This document shows positions 9,574 to 19,647 of a stretch of 37,892 nucleotides of DNA, piece by piece. How positions within the stretch are numbered: the stretch's first letter is position 1; each line of letters opens with the position of its first letter. The notes below the pieces were generated by a model that worked only from the letters and a program-made list of their open reading frames with translations, searched no databases and was not told the origin of the DNA. The position numbers and the translations under genes are program-made. Source of the DNA: Balneolales bacterium (GTDB taxonomy: Bacteria; Bacteroidota; Rhodothermia; Balneolales; Cyclonatronaceae). Location of the stretch: the NCBI GenBank assembly GCA_007125355.1, contig SLDG01000217.1, positions 1 to 37,892 of the forward strand, written 5' to 3'.

Positions 9574-11154
9574 TTATCTCTCTTTATAGAAAACACCCTT
9601 TTTTAGTTTTTTCAGGATGTTTTTTTCATAGTAATTGGTTAAGTATCGGTTAGCTGTTCTTTTGGGGATATTCATGCGGGAAGCAATACTAAGTGCCTCT
9701 GAAGTACTAAACAATACTGGTAATAAATTATAAAAACGATCATACCTATCCCCTCTCGAATATTCATTCAACATGACCGGCAAGTTTTGATAAATTCTGA
9801 ACGCATGCTTTATATGTGTATCAATCAACCATAAAGCTGCAATAATATCTTCATCTCTGGCCAAAATGTAATTCTCATTACTAATATCTTCCAATTCCTC
9901 TGCTGCACGCAGTAAACGAAATGTAGACACTAGCTTAAGGCAATAAATAGAAGCATTTATTAGCATCTTATTTAAAGATTGTGATACCCCACTTTCGTTT
10001 AGAAGAGCTTTTTTTTCCTTAAACATATCATCTATCATAACCCAATGAGCGTCTTCGAGCTTAACTTGTAGCTTTCTACCAATATTTTTCCTCATCATAT
10101 ACAACCTGAATAACTCAGACGACACCTCTTCAATATCCGCAGAAAGCTCCTCAGACCATTTATCGGGCTTGACAGACTCCCAGTCTGATTTATCATCAAA
10201 CAAATAAAAGAAATAGTTTGTCAAATGTTGTTCGCTATACAGCTCAGCTAACTTCTTTAAGCCATTTAAATCTCCACAAAAAACAGTATTAGCTGATGGT
10301 TTAAGAACTCTGCTTTTATCATTATACTTACTTATCCTGATTGTTTGTTCATTAAAACTATCCTCGATAATATCTGAAAATATAACATTTCCAATTAGCT
10401 TACTGTCTGATATATTACCCACGTTTTGATCAAATATCAGAATCCTGCCATTATTATTGTATAGTGATTCCTGTATTTTTTCATCTCTTGTTGACAATGA
10501 CAGTAACCGAATTTGATTACTACCACTTTCAAGAAGTATCTTATTTCTTATTATTTCAGAAAAATCTAACGCTTTTCTAACATACCTGTTAAACACACCA
10601 TGCGGATTTACCAAATAGCATTTCAAGGAAGTTGAAAATTCACCAATCGCGTGTTGTACATAAATGTCATTTAAATGATAGGATAAAACCGGTAAAGATG
10701 AGATCAGAAATGTGTCTTTTTTCCTATTGCCTGGTATGCTGTTACAGCATTTTTTTAACTTTTCAGGTAAATTTTGGTAGACTACCTCAGGAATTGTAGG
10801 TGTATTTGATATATAATGTGGTGTTTCTGGTTCAAAACCACACTGTATTCTCAGTTCGTTTAGCTCATCTAGTACAGATTTATAATTTGATAACAAAACA
10901 TGAGATGAAAATGATACTCTTTGAGTCCCGACTAGTTCTTGCTGATGTTCCGACAAATCGCCCACTAAATTTAACTCTAAAATTTTCTTCTTAACTTCCC
11001 AAAAAGTTATGTCCTGCAGCGTCTTTTGACTAATTGCGTCAACAGGTAAATCTTCTGCAATTCTCTCTCTGGTATTCTCCCAAATAACACATTCCTGCCT
11101 GGAAAAATAATCAGGTGGTGGGCCTATTTCTAGAATGATCTTTGCTGACTTCAA
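9574..11154 (-). CDS. Uncharacterised protein with DUF3987-like organisation and C-terminal helix-turn-helix
   Basis: 526-aa ORF; 'DTFLISSLPVLSYHLNDIYVQHAIGEFSTSLKCYLVNPHGVFNRYVRKAL' resembles the region preceding the P-loop in DUF3987 proteins; 'DEDIIAALWLIDTHIKHAFRIYQNLP'; C-terminal 'EALSIASRMNIPKRTANRYLTNYYEKNILKKLKKGVFYK'. Confidence 0.6.
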   Translation of the reverse strand: MKSAKIILEIGPPPDYFSRQECVIWENTRERIAEDLPVDAISQKTLQDITFWEVKKKILELNLVGDLSEHQQELVGTQRVSFSSHVLLSNYKSVLDELNELRIQCGFEPETPHYISNTPTIPEVVYQNLPEKLKKCCNSIPGNRKKDTFLISSLPVLSYHLNDIYVQHAIGEFSTSLKCYLVNPHGVFNRYVRKALDFSEIIRNKILLESGSNQIRLLSLSTRDEKIQESLYNNNGRILIFDQNVGNISDSKLIGNVIFSDIIEDSFNEQTIRISKYNDKSRVLKPSANTVFCGDLNGLKKLAELYSEQHLTNYFFYLFDDKSDWESVKPDKWSEELSADIEEVSSELFRLYMMRKNIGRKLQVKLEDAHWVMIDDMFKEKKALLNESGVSQSLNKMLINASIYCLKLVSTFRLLRAAEELEDISNENYILARDEDIIAALWLIDTHIKHAFRIYQNLPVMLNEYSRGDRYDRFYNLLPVLFSTSEALSIASRMNIPKRTANRYLTNYYEKNILKKLKKGVFYKER

Positions 11155-11398
11155 TTAGTTTTATAAAGATTTTAACAGTAACAGTAAGCAAAAAATACTA
11201 CCGAAAATAATACTATGGTTGTGGTATGATTTATATTCAGCACCATTTTACTCACGATCTAATAAAGTGACATCACAAACAAAATAATAGTATTTACACT
11301 CCACAATTTTTACTATATAAGATTGAGTATAGAAGCTTTTAAAATAACCGTATCATAAAGCTTTCTTCAAATAGAGTATTACTCATTCATACTATTAA

Positions 11399-11451
11399 AT
11401 AAACACCTGCCTAAAGATACTATAGATATGATATTCTAAACAGGTGTTTAT
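11399..11451 (-). terminator. Candidate stem-loop terminator downstream of gltA
   Basis: ATAAACACCTG (11399-11409) / CAGGTGTTTAT (11441-11451), 11-bp perfect arms just past the gltA stop, followed by AT-rich sequence. Confidence 0.45.
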
Positions 11452-11463
11452 ATAAATTCCCGC

Positions 11464-12759
11464 TTACCTTTTTTCGAGGGGGATGTAATCTCTGCGGGTT
11501 TCGCCGGTATAGATTTGGCGCGGACGTGTAATTGGTTGCCCCTCGCGGGTCATTTCAATCCAGTTGGCAATCCAGCCGGGCATACGGCCAAGTGCAAACA
11601 TTACGGTGAACATATCGGTCGGGATTTCCATCGCGCGGTAGAGTAATCCTGAGTAATAATCTACATTCGGATAGAGCTTTCTGTCCACAAAATAACTGTC
11701 ATTCAAAGCATGATGCTCAAGCTCACGGGCGATATCAAGCAGCGGGTCATTAACTTTAAGCTCATCGAATACGGCATCTGCTGATTTTTTCAGGATGGTA
11801 GCCCTTGGATCATAATTACGATACACCCTGTGGCCAAATCCCATCAAGCGCTGTCCGGAGTTCTTATCTTTAAAGCGTCCAATCCACTTATCAATATTTT
11901 GTTTTGAGGCGCCGCCATCATCATAAATCCGCTGCAGCATTTCCAACACAGCCTGATTTGCACCGCCGTGTAACGGACCCCAAAGCGCCATAATGCCGGC
12001 CGAAACTGAAGTGTACAGGCTCGCGCGCGAAGACCCCACAACACGTACTGTAGAGGTAGAGCAATTTTGTTCGTGGTCGGCATGCAGAATAAGCAGCTTG
12101 TTCAGCGCATCAACCATCGTATCGCTGATTTCATACTCTTCAGTTGGTTTAGCGAACATCATATACAGAAAGTTCGCGCTGTAATCTAATCTGTTTTGGG
12201 GATACATTGCCGGATGGCCAACACTGTTTTTGTAAGCCCATGCAGCAATAGTGGCACTTTTTGCTATCAATCTCTGCACATGCAAATTCAGAGATTCATC
12301 CTCGCCATCTGTTTCCAGAATATCAGGATAGAACGCCGACAGTGCACAGACCATCGATGCCAATACACCCATTGGGTGCGCATGCTGAGGAAATCCCTCA
12401 TAGAATTTCTTCATATTCTCATGGATGAGCGTATGGTTTGTAACGCCGGTGGTAAATTCGTCAAGCTTGTTTTTATCCGGCAGCTCACCATAAATAATCA
12501 GATATGCCACTTCAAGAAAACTGGCTTTCTCCGCCAATTGCTCAATGGGATATCCTCTGTATTGCAAAATTCCATTTTCGCCTTCCAAATACGTGATACT
12601 GCTTCGTGTCACCGCTGTGTTTTTGAGGCCGTAATCTAAAGTAACATACCCTGTCTGTCCCCGAAGTTTACTAATGTCTAACGCGTGTTCGTTTTCTGAG
12701 CCGACAACAACAGGCAATTCAATAGTTTGATCATTAATTTTTAATTCTGCTTTACTCAT
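11464..12759 (-). CDS. gltA: Citrate synthase
   Basis: 'GILQYRGYPIEQLAEKASFLEVAYLIIYGELP', 'LHADHEQNCSTSTVRVVGSSRASLYTSVSAGIMALWGPLHGGANQAVLEML', 'LMGFGHRVYRNYDPRA', 'GWIANWIEM'. Confidence 0.97.
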   Translation of the reverse strand: MSKAELKINDQTIELPVVVGSENEHALDISKLRGQTGYVTLDYGLKNTAVTRSSITYLEGENGILQYRGYPIEQLAEKASFLEVAYLIIYGELPDKNKLDEFTTGVTNHTLIHENMKKFYEGFPQHAHPMGVLASMVCALSAFYPDILETDGEDESLNLHVQRLIAKSATIAAWAYKNSVGHPAMYPQNRLDYSANFLYMMFAKPTEEYEISDTMVDALNKLLILHADHEQNCSTSTVRVVGSSRASLYTSVSAGIMALWGPLHGGANQAVLEMLQRIYDDGGASKQNIDKWIGRFKDKNSGQRLMGFGHRVYRNYDPRATILKKSADAVFDELKVNDPLLDIARELEHHALNDSYFVDRKLYPNVDYYSGLLYRAMEIPTDMFTVMFALGRMPGWIANWIEMTREGQPITRPRQIYTGETRRDYIPLEKR

Positions 12760-12927
12760 GGATAAACTCCGTTTAATTAATACACTTATTCAATTTGTAT
12801 AGGGTTACAGCTATTTAACTGTTATTCTGAAATTCACTAATATTCTAATATACTACATTTAAAATAGTCATTGTATTGAATTGACAAAAAAACTATTCGT
12901 TTTATTTCAACAGTTTACTATCCTGAA

Positions 12928-12995
12928 AGGCCTGTCAGGTTTTATCGGTCATTTGTAATTATCAGGAATCAATATCTTCGAAACCTGACAGGCCT
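12928..12995. repeat. Inverted repeat AGGCCTGTCAGGTTT / AAACCTGACAGGCCT downstream of ppdK
   Basis: 15-bp perfect arms at 12928-12942 and 12981-12995, directly after the ppdK stop; same core recurs at 36139-36200. Confidence 0.75.
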
Positions 12996-13002
12996 GCACT
13001 GT

Positions 13003-15660
13003 TTACCTTGCTTCTGATTCAGCCTTTTTCTTTAAACTCGCCTGCGCCGCCGCGAGTCTTGCCACGGGCACTCTGAATGGTGAGCAACTCACGTAATCGA
13101 GTCCAAGTTCGTAGAAGAAGGTAACACTGTGTGGTTCTCCACCGTGCTCGCCGCAAATACCGACTTTTAATTCAGGCTTTTGCTTACGGCCGGCTTTGGT
13201 AGCCATTTCAACCAATTGCCCGACTCCCTCTACATCAAGCACCTGGAAGGGATCGTACATCAGAATTCCCTCTTTCAGATACTCCCCGAGAAACTTGCCT
13301 GAATCATCCCGGCTGTAACCGAATGTCATCTGGGTCAAGTCGTTGGTACCAAATGAGAAAAACGCGGCATCCTTGGCAATTTTTCGGGCAACCAATGCAG
13401 CGCGTGGAATTTCTATCATGGTTCCTACGGAATATTCTACACTTTCTACTGCCCGCTCAAAAATTGCCTTTGCAACACGGTCAATCAGAATTTTTTGAAT
13501 GCGAAATTCCTGTGGCGTACCAACCAATGGAATCATTATCTCAGGGATAATGGTAACACCGCGTTTTTTCATTTCTAAGGCGGCTTCCAAAACAGCAGTA
13601 GCCTGCATTTCGGTGATTTCAGGATAGGTGATTCCCAACCGGCATCCCCTGTGGCCAAGCATGGGGTTAAACTCCTGAAGTGTTCTGATTTTCTCCTTCA
13701 AATCATTGAATCTGACTTTCAGTTTCTTGGCTACTTTTTTGATTTCATCAGTTTCATGAGGCAAAAATTCGTGTAATGGCGGGTCGAGCAAACGAATGGT
13801 AACCGGCCGGTCTCGCATCACCTCATAAATTTTAATGAAGTCCTCTTTTTGGTAAGGCAAAAGCTCATCTATAAAGTGTTTTCTTTCTTTTGCACTCGAA
13901 GAGAAAATCATTTTTCTTATGGCCTGAATTCTTTTTTCGCCAAAGAACATGTGTTCTGTACGGCAAAGGCCAATTCCCTCGGCTCCAAATTCAAGGGCTT
14001 TGGCAGCATCTTCAGGGGTGTCTGCATTTGTCCTGATTTTCATATCCCGGTATGAATCTACCCATCCCATAAAGGTAAAGTAGTCTTCATCCAATTCAGG
14101 TTTTATCACAGATCGCTCACCTTTAATTACGGTTCCATGGGTTCCGTCAATGGAAATCCATTCACCCTCGTGTATGGTGATGTTGCCATTTGTGAACATC
14201 TTTTTGTCGTAATCAATTATGATATCGTTACAACCGGCAACGCAGGGTTTTCCCCATCCGCGCGCAACAACCGCAGCATGAGAAGTCATTCCGCCACGTG
14301 AGGTCAAAATCCCTTCGGCAGCAGCCATCCCGCCTACGTCATCCGGACTCGTTTCTATCCTCACTAAAATCACCTTTTCGCCATTTCGCACATCATCTTC
14401 GGCGTCATCGGCGCTGAATACGGCTTTCCCCACAGCCGCTCCCGGAGATGCAGGTAAACCGCTGCCAATTATATCTGCTTCCTGAACCTGATCAATATCA
14501 ATCTGAGGATGTAAAAGCTGATCAAGATGATTTGGTTCCACCATTTTTAGCACAGCATCATACTCGCTGATGATATCTTCCTTAACCATATCTACAGCAA
14601 TTTTTACGGCCGCTTTACCGGTTCTTTTGCCCGAACGCGTTTGCAGAATAAAAAGCTCATCATGTTCTATGGTAAACTCAATATCCTGCATGTTTTTATA
14701 ATGTAATTCCAGCTTTTTACAAAGGCCGTCTAACTCTTCGTATGCTTTTGGCATTATATCATTGAGTTTTTGTATCTCAATGGGCGTTCTTATACCTGCC
14801 ACAACATCTTCACCCTGAGCATTGATGAGAAATTCGCCGTACAATTTATTTTCTCCGTTGGATGGATTTCGGGTAAAACAGACACCGGTCGCGCAATCAT
14901 CCCCCATATTCCCGAAAACCATAGTCTGCACGTTTACAGCTGTACCCAAAAGTCCGGTAATATGATTTATACGACGGTATGTTGCAGCTCTTGGACTATC
15001 CCACGATTCAAAAACAGCATTCACTGCAAGCTCAAGCTGCTCGTAAGGACTATCAGGAAACATATATCCCGTGGCTTTTCTGTACACAGCCTTGTAATTA
15101 TTTACCAATACTTTAAGGTCTTTAGTGGTTAATTCTGTATCATCGGCCACACCTACATCTGATTTCAGTTTTTCCATGGCATGCTCAAATTTCTCATGTG
15201 GTATGTTCATCACCACATCCCCAAACATATCTATAAACCGGCGATAGCAGTCGTAAGCAAAACGCTCATTATCTGTTTTACACGCGAGGCCTTCTACAGT
15301 GGCATCGTTTAAGCCAAGGTTCAGAACAGTATCCATCATACCCGGCATAGATACCGCCGAGCCCGACCGTACGGAAACGAGAAGCAAATTATCGGGATCG
15401 CCAAACCGGGAACCGCTTACAGACTCAAGAAAAGCAACCCCCTCTTTAATTTGAGTATTCAAGTTTTTTGGCCATGCTTTTTGATGGGTCGAATAATAAT
15501 AGCAAGCCTCCGTCGAGATAGTGAATCCCGCCGGCACCGGCAACCCAATACGGCTCATTTCAGCCAAATTTGCGCCTTTACCACCTAATAATTCGCGCAT
15601 ACTGCGGTCACCGTCGGCAGTGCCTTTTCCAAAATTATATACGTACTTACCCTTTTTCAT
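13003..15660 (-). CDS. ppdK: Pyruvate, phosphate dikinase
   Basis: '[31 protein letters not shown]', '[28 protein letters not shown]', '[21 protein letters not shown]'. ORF opens at 15699 but [11 protein letters not shown] (15660) is the likelier start. Confidence 0.96.
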   Translation of the reverse strand: MKKGKYVYNFGKGTADGDRSMRELLGGKGANLAEMSRIGLPVPAGFTISTEACYYYSTHQKAWPKNLNTQIKEGVAFLESVSGSRFGDPDNLLLVSVRSGSAVSMPGMMDTVLNLGLNDATVEGLACKTDNERFAYDCYRRFIDMFGDVVMNIPHEKFEHAMEKLKSDVGVADDTELTTKDLKVLVNNYKAVYRKATGYMFPDSPYEQLELAVNAVFESWDSPRAATYRRINHITGLLGTAVNVQTMVFGNMGDDCATGVCFTRNPSNGENKLYGEFLINAQGEDVVAGIRTPIEIQKLNDIMPKAYEELDGLCKKLELHYKNMQDIEFTIEHDELFILQTRSGKRTGKAAVKIAVDMVKEDIISEYDAVLKMVEPNHLDQLLHPQIDIDQVQEADIIGSGLPASPGAAVGKAVFSADDAEDDVRNGEKVILVRIETSPDDVGGMAAAEGILTSRGGMTSHAAVVARGWGKPCVAGCNDIIIDYDKKMFTNGNITIHEGEWISIDGTHGTVIKGERSVIKPELDEDYFTFMGWVDSYRDMKIRTNADTPEDAAKALEFGAEGIGLCRTEHMFFGEKRIQAIRKMIFSSSAKERKHFIDELLPYQKEDFIKIYEVMRDRPVTIRLLDPPLHEFLPHETDEIKKVAKKLKVRFNDLKEKIRTLQEFNPMLGHRGCRLGITYPEITEMQATAVLEAALEMKKRGVTIIPEIMIPLVGTPQEFRIQKILIDRVAKAIFERAVESVEYSVGTMIEIPRAALVARKIAKDAAFFSFGTNDLTQMTFGYSRDDSGKFLGEYLKEGILMYDPFQVLDVEGVGQLVEMATKAGRKQKPELKVGICGEHGGEPHSVTFFYELGLDYVSCSPFRVPVARLAAAQASLKKKAESEAR

Positions 15661-15915
15661 AATATTCCTCACCAGATTTTCTTGTTTAGTTATCAGCACG
15701 AAAGAGCTTTAGAGTACTCTGTGTTTATAGAGCTCTGTGCAATTCGTGATGTTCTTCGTGAAATGTCTGTAACAGCAGGATTTATGAACCGGGGAAAATC
15801 AAAATAAATATTAAATAGCCCGTACTCCGGCCATTTTTCCAGACGCTGTTTGTAGGATACAAAAATTTTGGATAAATAGGTATAAAACTCGTATTATAAT
15901 TATAAATATTGTTCA

Positions 15916-15933
15916 GAAGGCAACATTGCCTTC
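15916..15933. promoter_or_regulatory. Perfect dyad upstream of nuoA
   Basis: GAAGGCAA-CA-TTGCCTTC, 8-bp arms with a 2-nt spacer, 17 bp before the likely nuoA ATG (15951). Confidence 0.4.
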
Positions 15934-15950
15934 CAAAAAATCGGATTAAT

Positions 15951-16415
15951 ATGCTGTCGGACTTTGGAAGTATCCTTCTTTTTATGATTGCCGGGGTGCT
16001 ATTCGTAGCCATTGCGCTTTTTGTTTCTAAATTAGTGCGCCCGCACCGGCCCAATGCAGATAAGCTCTCGACTTATGAATGCGGGGAGGAACCCATCGGA
16101 GATGCCCGGATTCAGTTCAATAACAGGTTTTATATCATTGGCCTCATGTTCCTGATTTTTGAAGTGGAAATTCTGCTTTTATTTCCCTGGGCAATGGTTT
16201 TTCAGGATTTAGGATGGTACGCGTTTTCGGCCATGTTTGTGTTCGTGTTCCTCATTTTCATCGGTTTTATCTATGAACTGGGAAAAGGACATCTAAAATG
16301 GGATTTGCCCTCGCCCGCCGTACCGGAATATGTAGAGGGCGTTGGTGTGGTTGAGAGGGATATCCGGACTGAGGATGATGAATTTGAATCTGACGGAGGC
16401 CTTACTTTTAAATGA
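15951..16415 (+). CDS. nuoA: NADH-quinone oxidoreductase subunit A
   Basis: 'KLSTYECGEEPIGDARIQFNNRFYIIGLMFLIFEVEILLLFPWAMV'; ORF extends to 15909 but MLSDFG is the likelier start. Confidence 0.95.
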   Translation: MLSDFGSILLFMIAGVLFVAIALFVSKLVRPHRPNADKLSTYECGEEPIGDARIQFNNRFYIIGLMFLIFEVEILLLFPWAMVFQDLGWYAFSAMFVFVFLIFIGFIYELGKGHLKWDLPSPAVPEYVEGVGVVERDIRTEDDEFESDGGLTFK

Positions 16416-16430
16416 TTAATCGGATGATAT

Positions 16431-16955
16431 ATGGGTCTGCTGGATAAAAAATATCACGACAGCAACATCATAATTGTAAACCTTGAGAGTGCCCTCAACT
16501 GGGCCAGAAAATCGTCGCTTTGGTACGAGCAATTCGGGCTTGCCTGTTGCGCTATCGAAATGATGGCTACCGCTGCATCCCGGTATGATTTCGACCGGTT
16601 TGGAATTATCCCCCGCTCTTCTCCGCGTCAAGCCGATGTAATGATTGTCGCAGGAACGGTTACCATGAAAATGGCATCCCGTATCCATAAACTTTACGAG
16701 CAGATGTCGGAACCGCGCTATGTCATCAGTATGGGTTCGTGCTCAAATTGCGGCGGCCCGTATTGGGAACACGGTTACCATGTACTAAAAGGGGTTGATA
16801 AAGTAATTCCTGTAGATGTGTACGTTCCGGGTTGTCCGCCTCGCCCCGAAGCACTTCTCGAAGGCTTCCTGAAATTACAGGAGAAAATAATGAATGAAAG
16901 CCTGGTAGAAGAAAAGCCGAAAATTGGTAACACTATCGAAAAAAAAGAAACATAA
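16431..16955 (+). CDS. nuoB: NADH-quinone oxidoreductase subunit B
   Basis: '[24 protein letters not shown]', '[46 protein letters not shown]'. Confidence 0.97.
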   Translation: MGLLDKKYHDSNIIIVNLESALNWARKSSLWYEQFGLACCAIEMMATAASRYDFDRFGIIPRSSPRQADVMIVAGTVTMKMASRIHKLYEQMSEPRYVISMGSCSNCGGPYWEHGYHVLKGVDKVIPVDVYVPGCPPRPEALLEGFLKLQEKIMNESLVEEKPKIGNTIEKKET

Positions 16956-16974
16956 CGCAAGTAGATTGCAGCCT

Positions 16975-17487
16975 ATGGCAAAGTCAACACAGGAAATTTT
17001 TGATTATCTGAAAGCGGCATACCCCGAAGTGGATTTGGTGTTGGAATCTGCCAAACTTGGCGACCCATGGATTACAATCCCTGCTGAACACTGGAAAAAA
17101 ATCGCGAAATTTTTACGGGATGATTCAGACCTGCGCTTCGACACACTAATGTGCCTGAGTGGAATCCATTATCCCGATGAAGTGTTACTTGCCATTGCCT
17201 GCCATCTGCACGCTACCGAAAAAGGCCATACTTTGGCCATAAAGGTGAAAGTGCCGGAAAGCAATCCAAACATCCCATCAGTGGAATCTATCTGGAAAAC
17301 CGCAGACTGGCACGAACGGGAAGCGTACGATATGTTTGGGATTATTTTTGATGGGCATCCCGACCTGCGCCGGATTTTATGTCCTGATGACTGGGAGGGT
17401 TTCCCCCTGCGAAAAGATTACGTGCCGCAGGAAAGCTACATGGGTATTAATACCAAATATACCGAGGTGGAGGCGAGCGATGATTGA
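16975..17487 (+). CDS. nuoC: NADH-quinone oxidoreductase subunit C
   Basis: '[43 protein letters not shown]'. Start at MAKSTQEIF chosen over the ORF start at 16924. Confidence 0.95.
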   Translation: MAKSTQEIFDYLKAAYPEVDLVLESAKLGDPWITIPAEHWKKIAKFLRDDSDLRFDTLMCLSGIHYPDEVLLAIACHLHATEKGHTLAIKVKVPESNPNIPSVESIWKTADWHEREAYDMFGIIFDGHPDLRRILCPDDWEGFPLRKDYVPQESYMGINTKYTEVEASDD

Positions 17488-18619
17488 AATCGTGCAAAAA
17501 GGCAAATCGCGTCCGGAAATGGTCATCAATATGGGGCCTCAGCATCCATCAACGCACGGTGTACTTCGGCTTGAGGTAACGTTAGATGGCGAGCTTGTAA
17601 CACACGTAAGGCCGCATATCGGTTATCTGCACCGTTGTTTCGAAAAATACGGCGAGTCGGTTGGGGATTACGGCATGGTAACGCCCTTCACTGACCGTAT
17701 GGATTATGTCTCGGCGATGAATCAGGAACACGGCTATGTAATCGCCATGGAAAGGCTGCTTGACATCGAGGTGCCGGAACGCGTGGAGTACATCCGGGTG
17801 ATTATGGCCGAGCTTCAACGAATTGCCAGCCATTTACTTGCCGTCGGTACATTCGGACTCGACCTCGGAGCATTCACTCCATTTCTATACGTATTTACCG
17901 AAAGGGAGAAAATCCTCGATATCTTCGAAAAAAGTTCCGGCGCGCGTCTGCTCTACAATTACATGTGCATAGGCGGATTAATGCGGGATGTTGATGACGA
18001 TTTCAAAAAAGACACAGAGGAATTTGTACGCACATTCAGGCCAAAAATTACAGAACTACAAAACCTGCTTACCTACAATTCCATTTTCATTAAACGTACT
18101 GCACATATTGGTGTGCTGCCCCCAAAAGTGGCGTTGAATTATGCTGCCTCCGGACCGGTATTGCGAGGTTCGGGCGTAAAATGGGACCTCCGCAAAAACA
18201 ACCCCTACTCCATTTACGACCGTTTCGATTTCGACATCCCCGTTGGAGAAGGTGAAGTCGGTACACTCGGCGATTGCTGGGACCGCTACATTGTGCGGGT
18301 ACTTGAAATGGAAGAAAGCTGCAAAATAATTGAACAAGCTCTCGAAGCCATGCCCGACGAAGGCGATGTTCAGCAAAACGTACCAAAGCGCGTCCGTACC
18401 AAGCCGGGCGAAATTTATGCCCGAACCGAAACTCCACGCGGCGAACTCGGGTATTATATCATCAGCGACACATCCGCCAAACCCTACCGTATTAAAGCAC
18501 GGGCACCGAGTTTTGTGAACCTGAGCCTGCTCCCTGCCATCTCGCGCGGAAGCCTGATGTCGGATTTGGTAGCCATAGTGGGCAGCATAGACATTGTACT
18601 TGGGGAGGTTGACCGATGA
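17480..18619 (+). CDS. nuoD: NADH-quinone oxidoreductase subunit D
   Basis: '[25 protein letters not shown]', '[29 protein letters not shown]'; start at 17480 overlaps the nuoC stop. Confidence 0.97.
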   Translation: MIEIVQKGKSRPEMVINMGPQHPSTHGVLRLEVTLDGELVTHVRPHIGYLHRCFEKYGESVGDYGMVTPFTDRMDYVSAMNQEHGYVIAMERLLDIEVPERVEYIRVIMAELQRIASHLLAVGTFGLDLGAFTPFLYVFTEREKILDIFEKSSGARLLYNYMCIGGLMRDVDDDFKKDTEEFVRTFRPKITELQNLLTYNSIFIKRTAHIGVLPPKVALNYAASGPVLRGSGVKWDLRKNNPYSIYDRFDFDIPVGEGEVGTLGDCWDRYIVRVLEMEESCKIIEQALEAMPDEGDVQQNVPKRVRTKPGEIYARTETPRGELGYYIISDTSAKPYRIKARAPSFVNLSLLPAISRGSLMSDLVAIVGSIDIVLGEVDR

Positions 18620-19629
18620 CATGGCTCGAATCTTTACCATTGGCTGTTTTTGTGATGATTCCCCTTGTCATCATCCTCATTTACGCTCTGTTCGCCATTT
18701 GGATGGAGCGCAAGGTTGCGGGATTTATTCAGGACCGTCTTGGTCCGATGCGTGTCGGAGGCTGGCACGGATGGGCACAGTCGTTTGCTGATTTGCTCAA
18801 ACTCATCCAAAAAGAGGATATCATTCCCGCAGAGGCAAGTAAATTCCTGTTTCGTTTCGCTCCTTTCCTCATGTTCGCGGCTTCTTATGCTGCTTTCGCC
18901 GTGATTCCATTCAGCAGCGCGTACATGGGAAGCAATATAGATATCGGTGTTTTTTACCTGCTTGCAATTACATCGCTGCTAACAATCAGTGTGATAATGG
19001 CGGGATGGGCGTCGAATAACAAATGGTCGTTGTTGGGCGCCATGCGTACGGCCGCGCAGATGGTCAGCTACGAAGTTCCAACTATAATGGCAGTACTTTC
19101 AGTGATTATTGTGGCCGGTTCGCTCAATCTTATGACCGTTACCGAAATGCAGTCGGGCAACGATACACTTGGATTCCTGCCCAATTGGCTCATTTTCCAG
19201 AACCCGTTTTTGTTGGTGGCATTCGTGATTTTCTTTATTTCCATTTTAGCTGAATCGCACAGGGTTCCGTTTGACCTTCCTGAGTCGGAATCGGAACTGG
19301 TAGCCGGATTCCAGACCGAATATTCCGGTATGCGCTGGGCTATGTTCATGCTCGCGGAATATGCCGACATGCTGTTGCTTTCATTGCTTGGCGCGGTGCT
19401 GTTTTTTGGGGGATGGAACAGTCCCTTTGGCGGATTCATGGATGGCCCGATTTGGGGATTCTTCTGGTTCATGTTCAAAGGCATGATATTGGTTTTTGTA
19501 ATGATGTGGATTCGTTGGACACTCCCCCGATACCGGGTTGATCAACTCATGTATTTATGCTGGAGTATTCTTATCCCACTGTCATTCATCAATTTTGTAC
19601 TGATTGCATTGTGGGAGATGCTTTTTTAA
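18616..19629 (+). CDS. nuoH: NADH-quinone oxidoreductase subunit H
   Basis: '[41 protein letters not shown]', '[40 protein letters not shown]'. Confidence 0.97.
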   Translation: MTWLESLPLAVFVMIPLVIILIYALFAIWMERKVAGFIQDRLGPMRVGGWHGWAQSFADLLKLIQKEDIIPAEASKFLFRFAPFLMFAASYAAFAVIPFSSAYMGSNIDIGVFYLLAITSLLTISVIMAGWASNNKWSLLGAMRTAAQMVSYEVPTIMAVLSVIIVAGSLNLMTVTEMQSGNDTLGFLPNWLIFQNPFLLVAFVIFFISILAESHRVPFDLPESESELVAGFQTEYSGMRWAMFMLAEYADMLLLSLLGAVLFFGGWNSPFGGFMDGPIWGFFWFMFKGMILVFVMMWIRWTLPRYRVDQLMYLCWSILIPLSFINFVLIALWEMLF

Positions 19630-19647
19630 AGGATTCAGAAATACAAT

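Noticed and set aside
9411-9596. 61-aa minus-strand ORF
   Set aside because: Lies almost entirely inside the TIR repeat element and overlaps the end of the neighbouring CDS; likely a spurious repeat-borne ORF.
18056-18640. 194-aa antisense ORF over nuoD
   Set aside because: Shadow ORF opposite strongly conserved nuoD; no domain signature.
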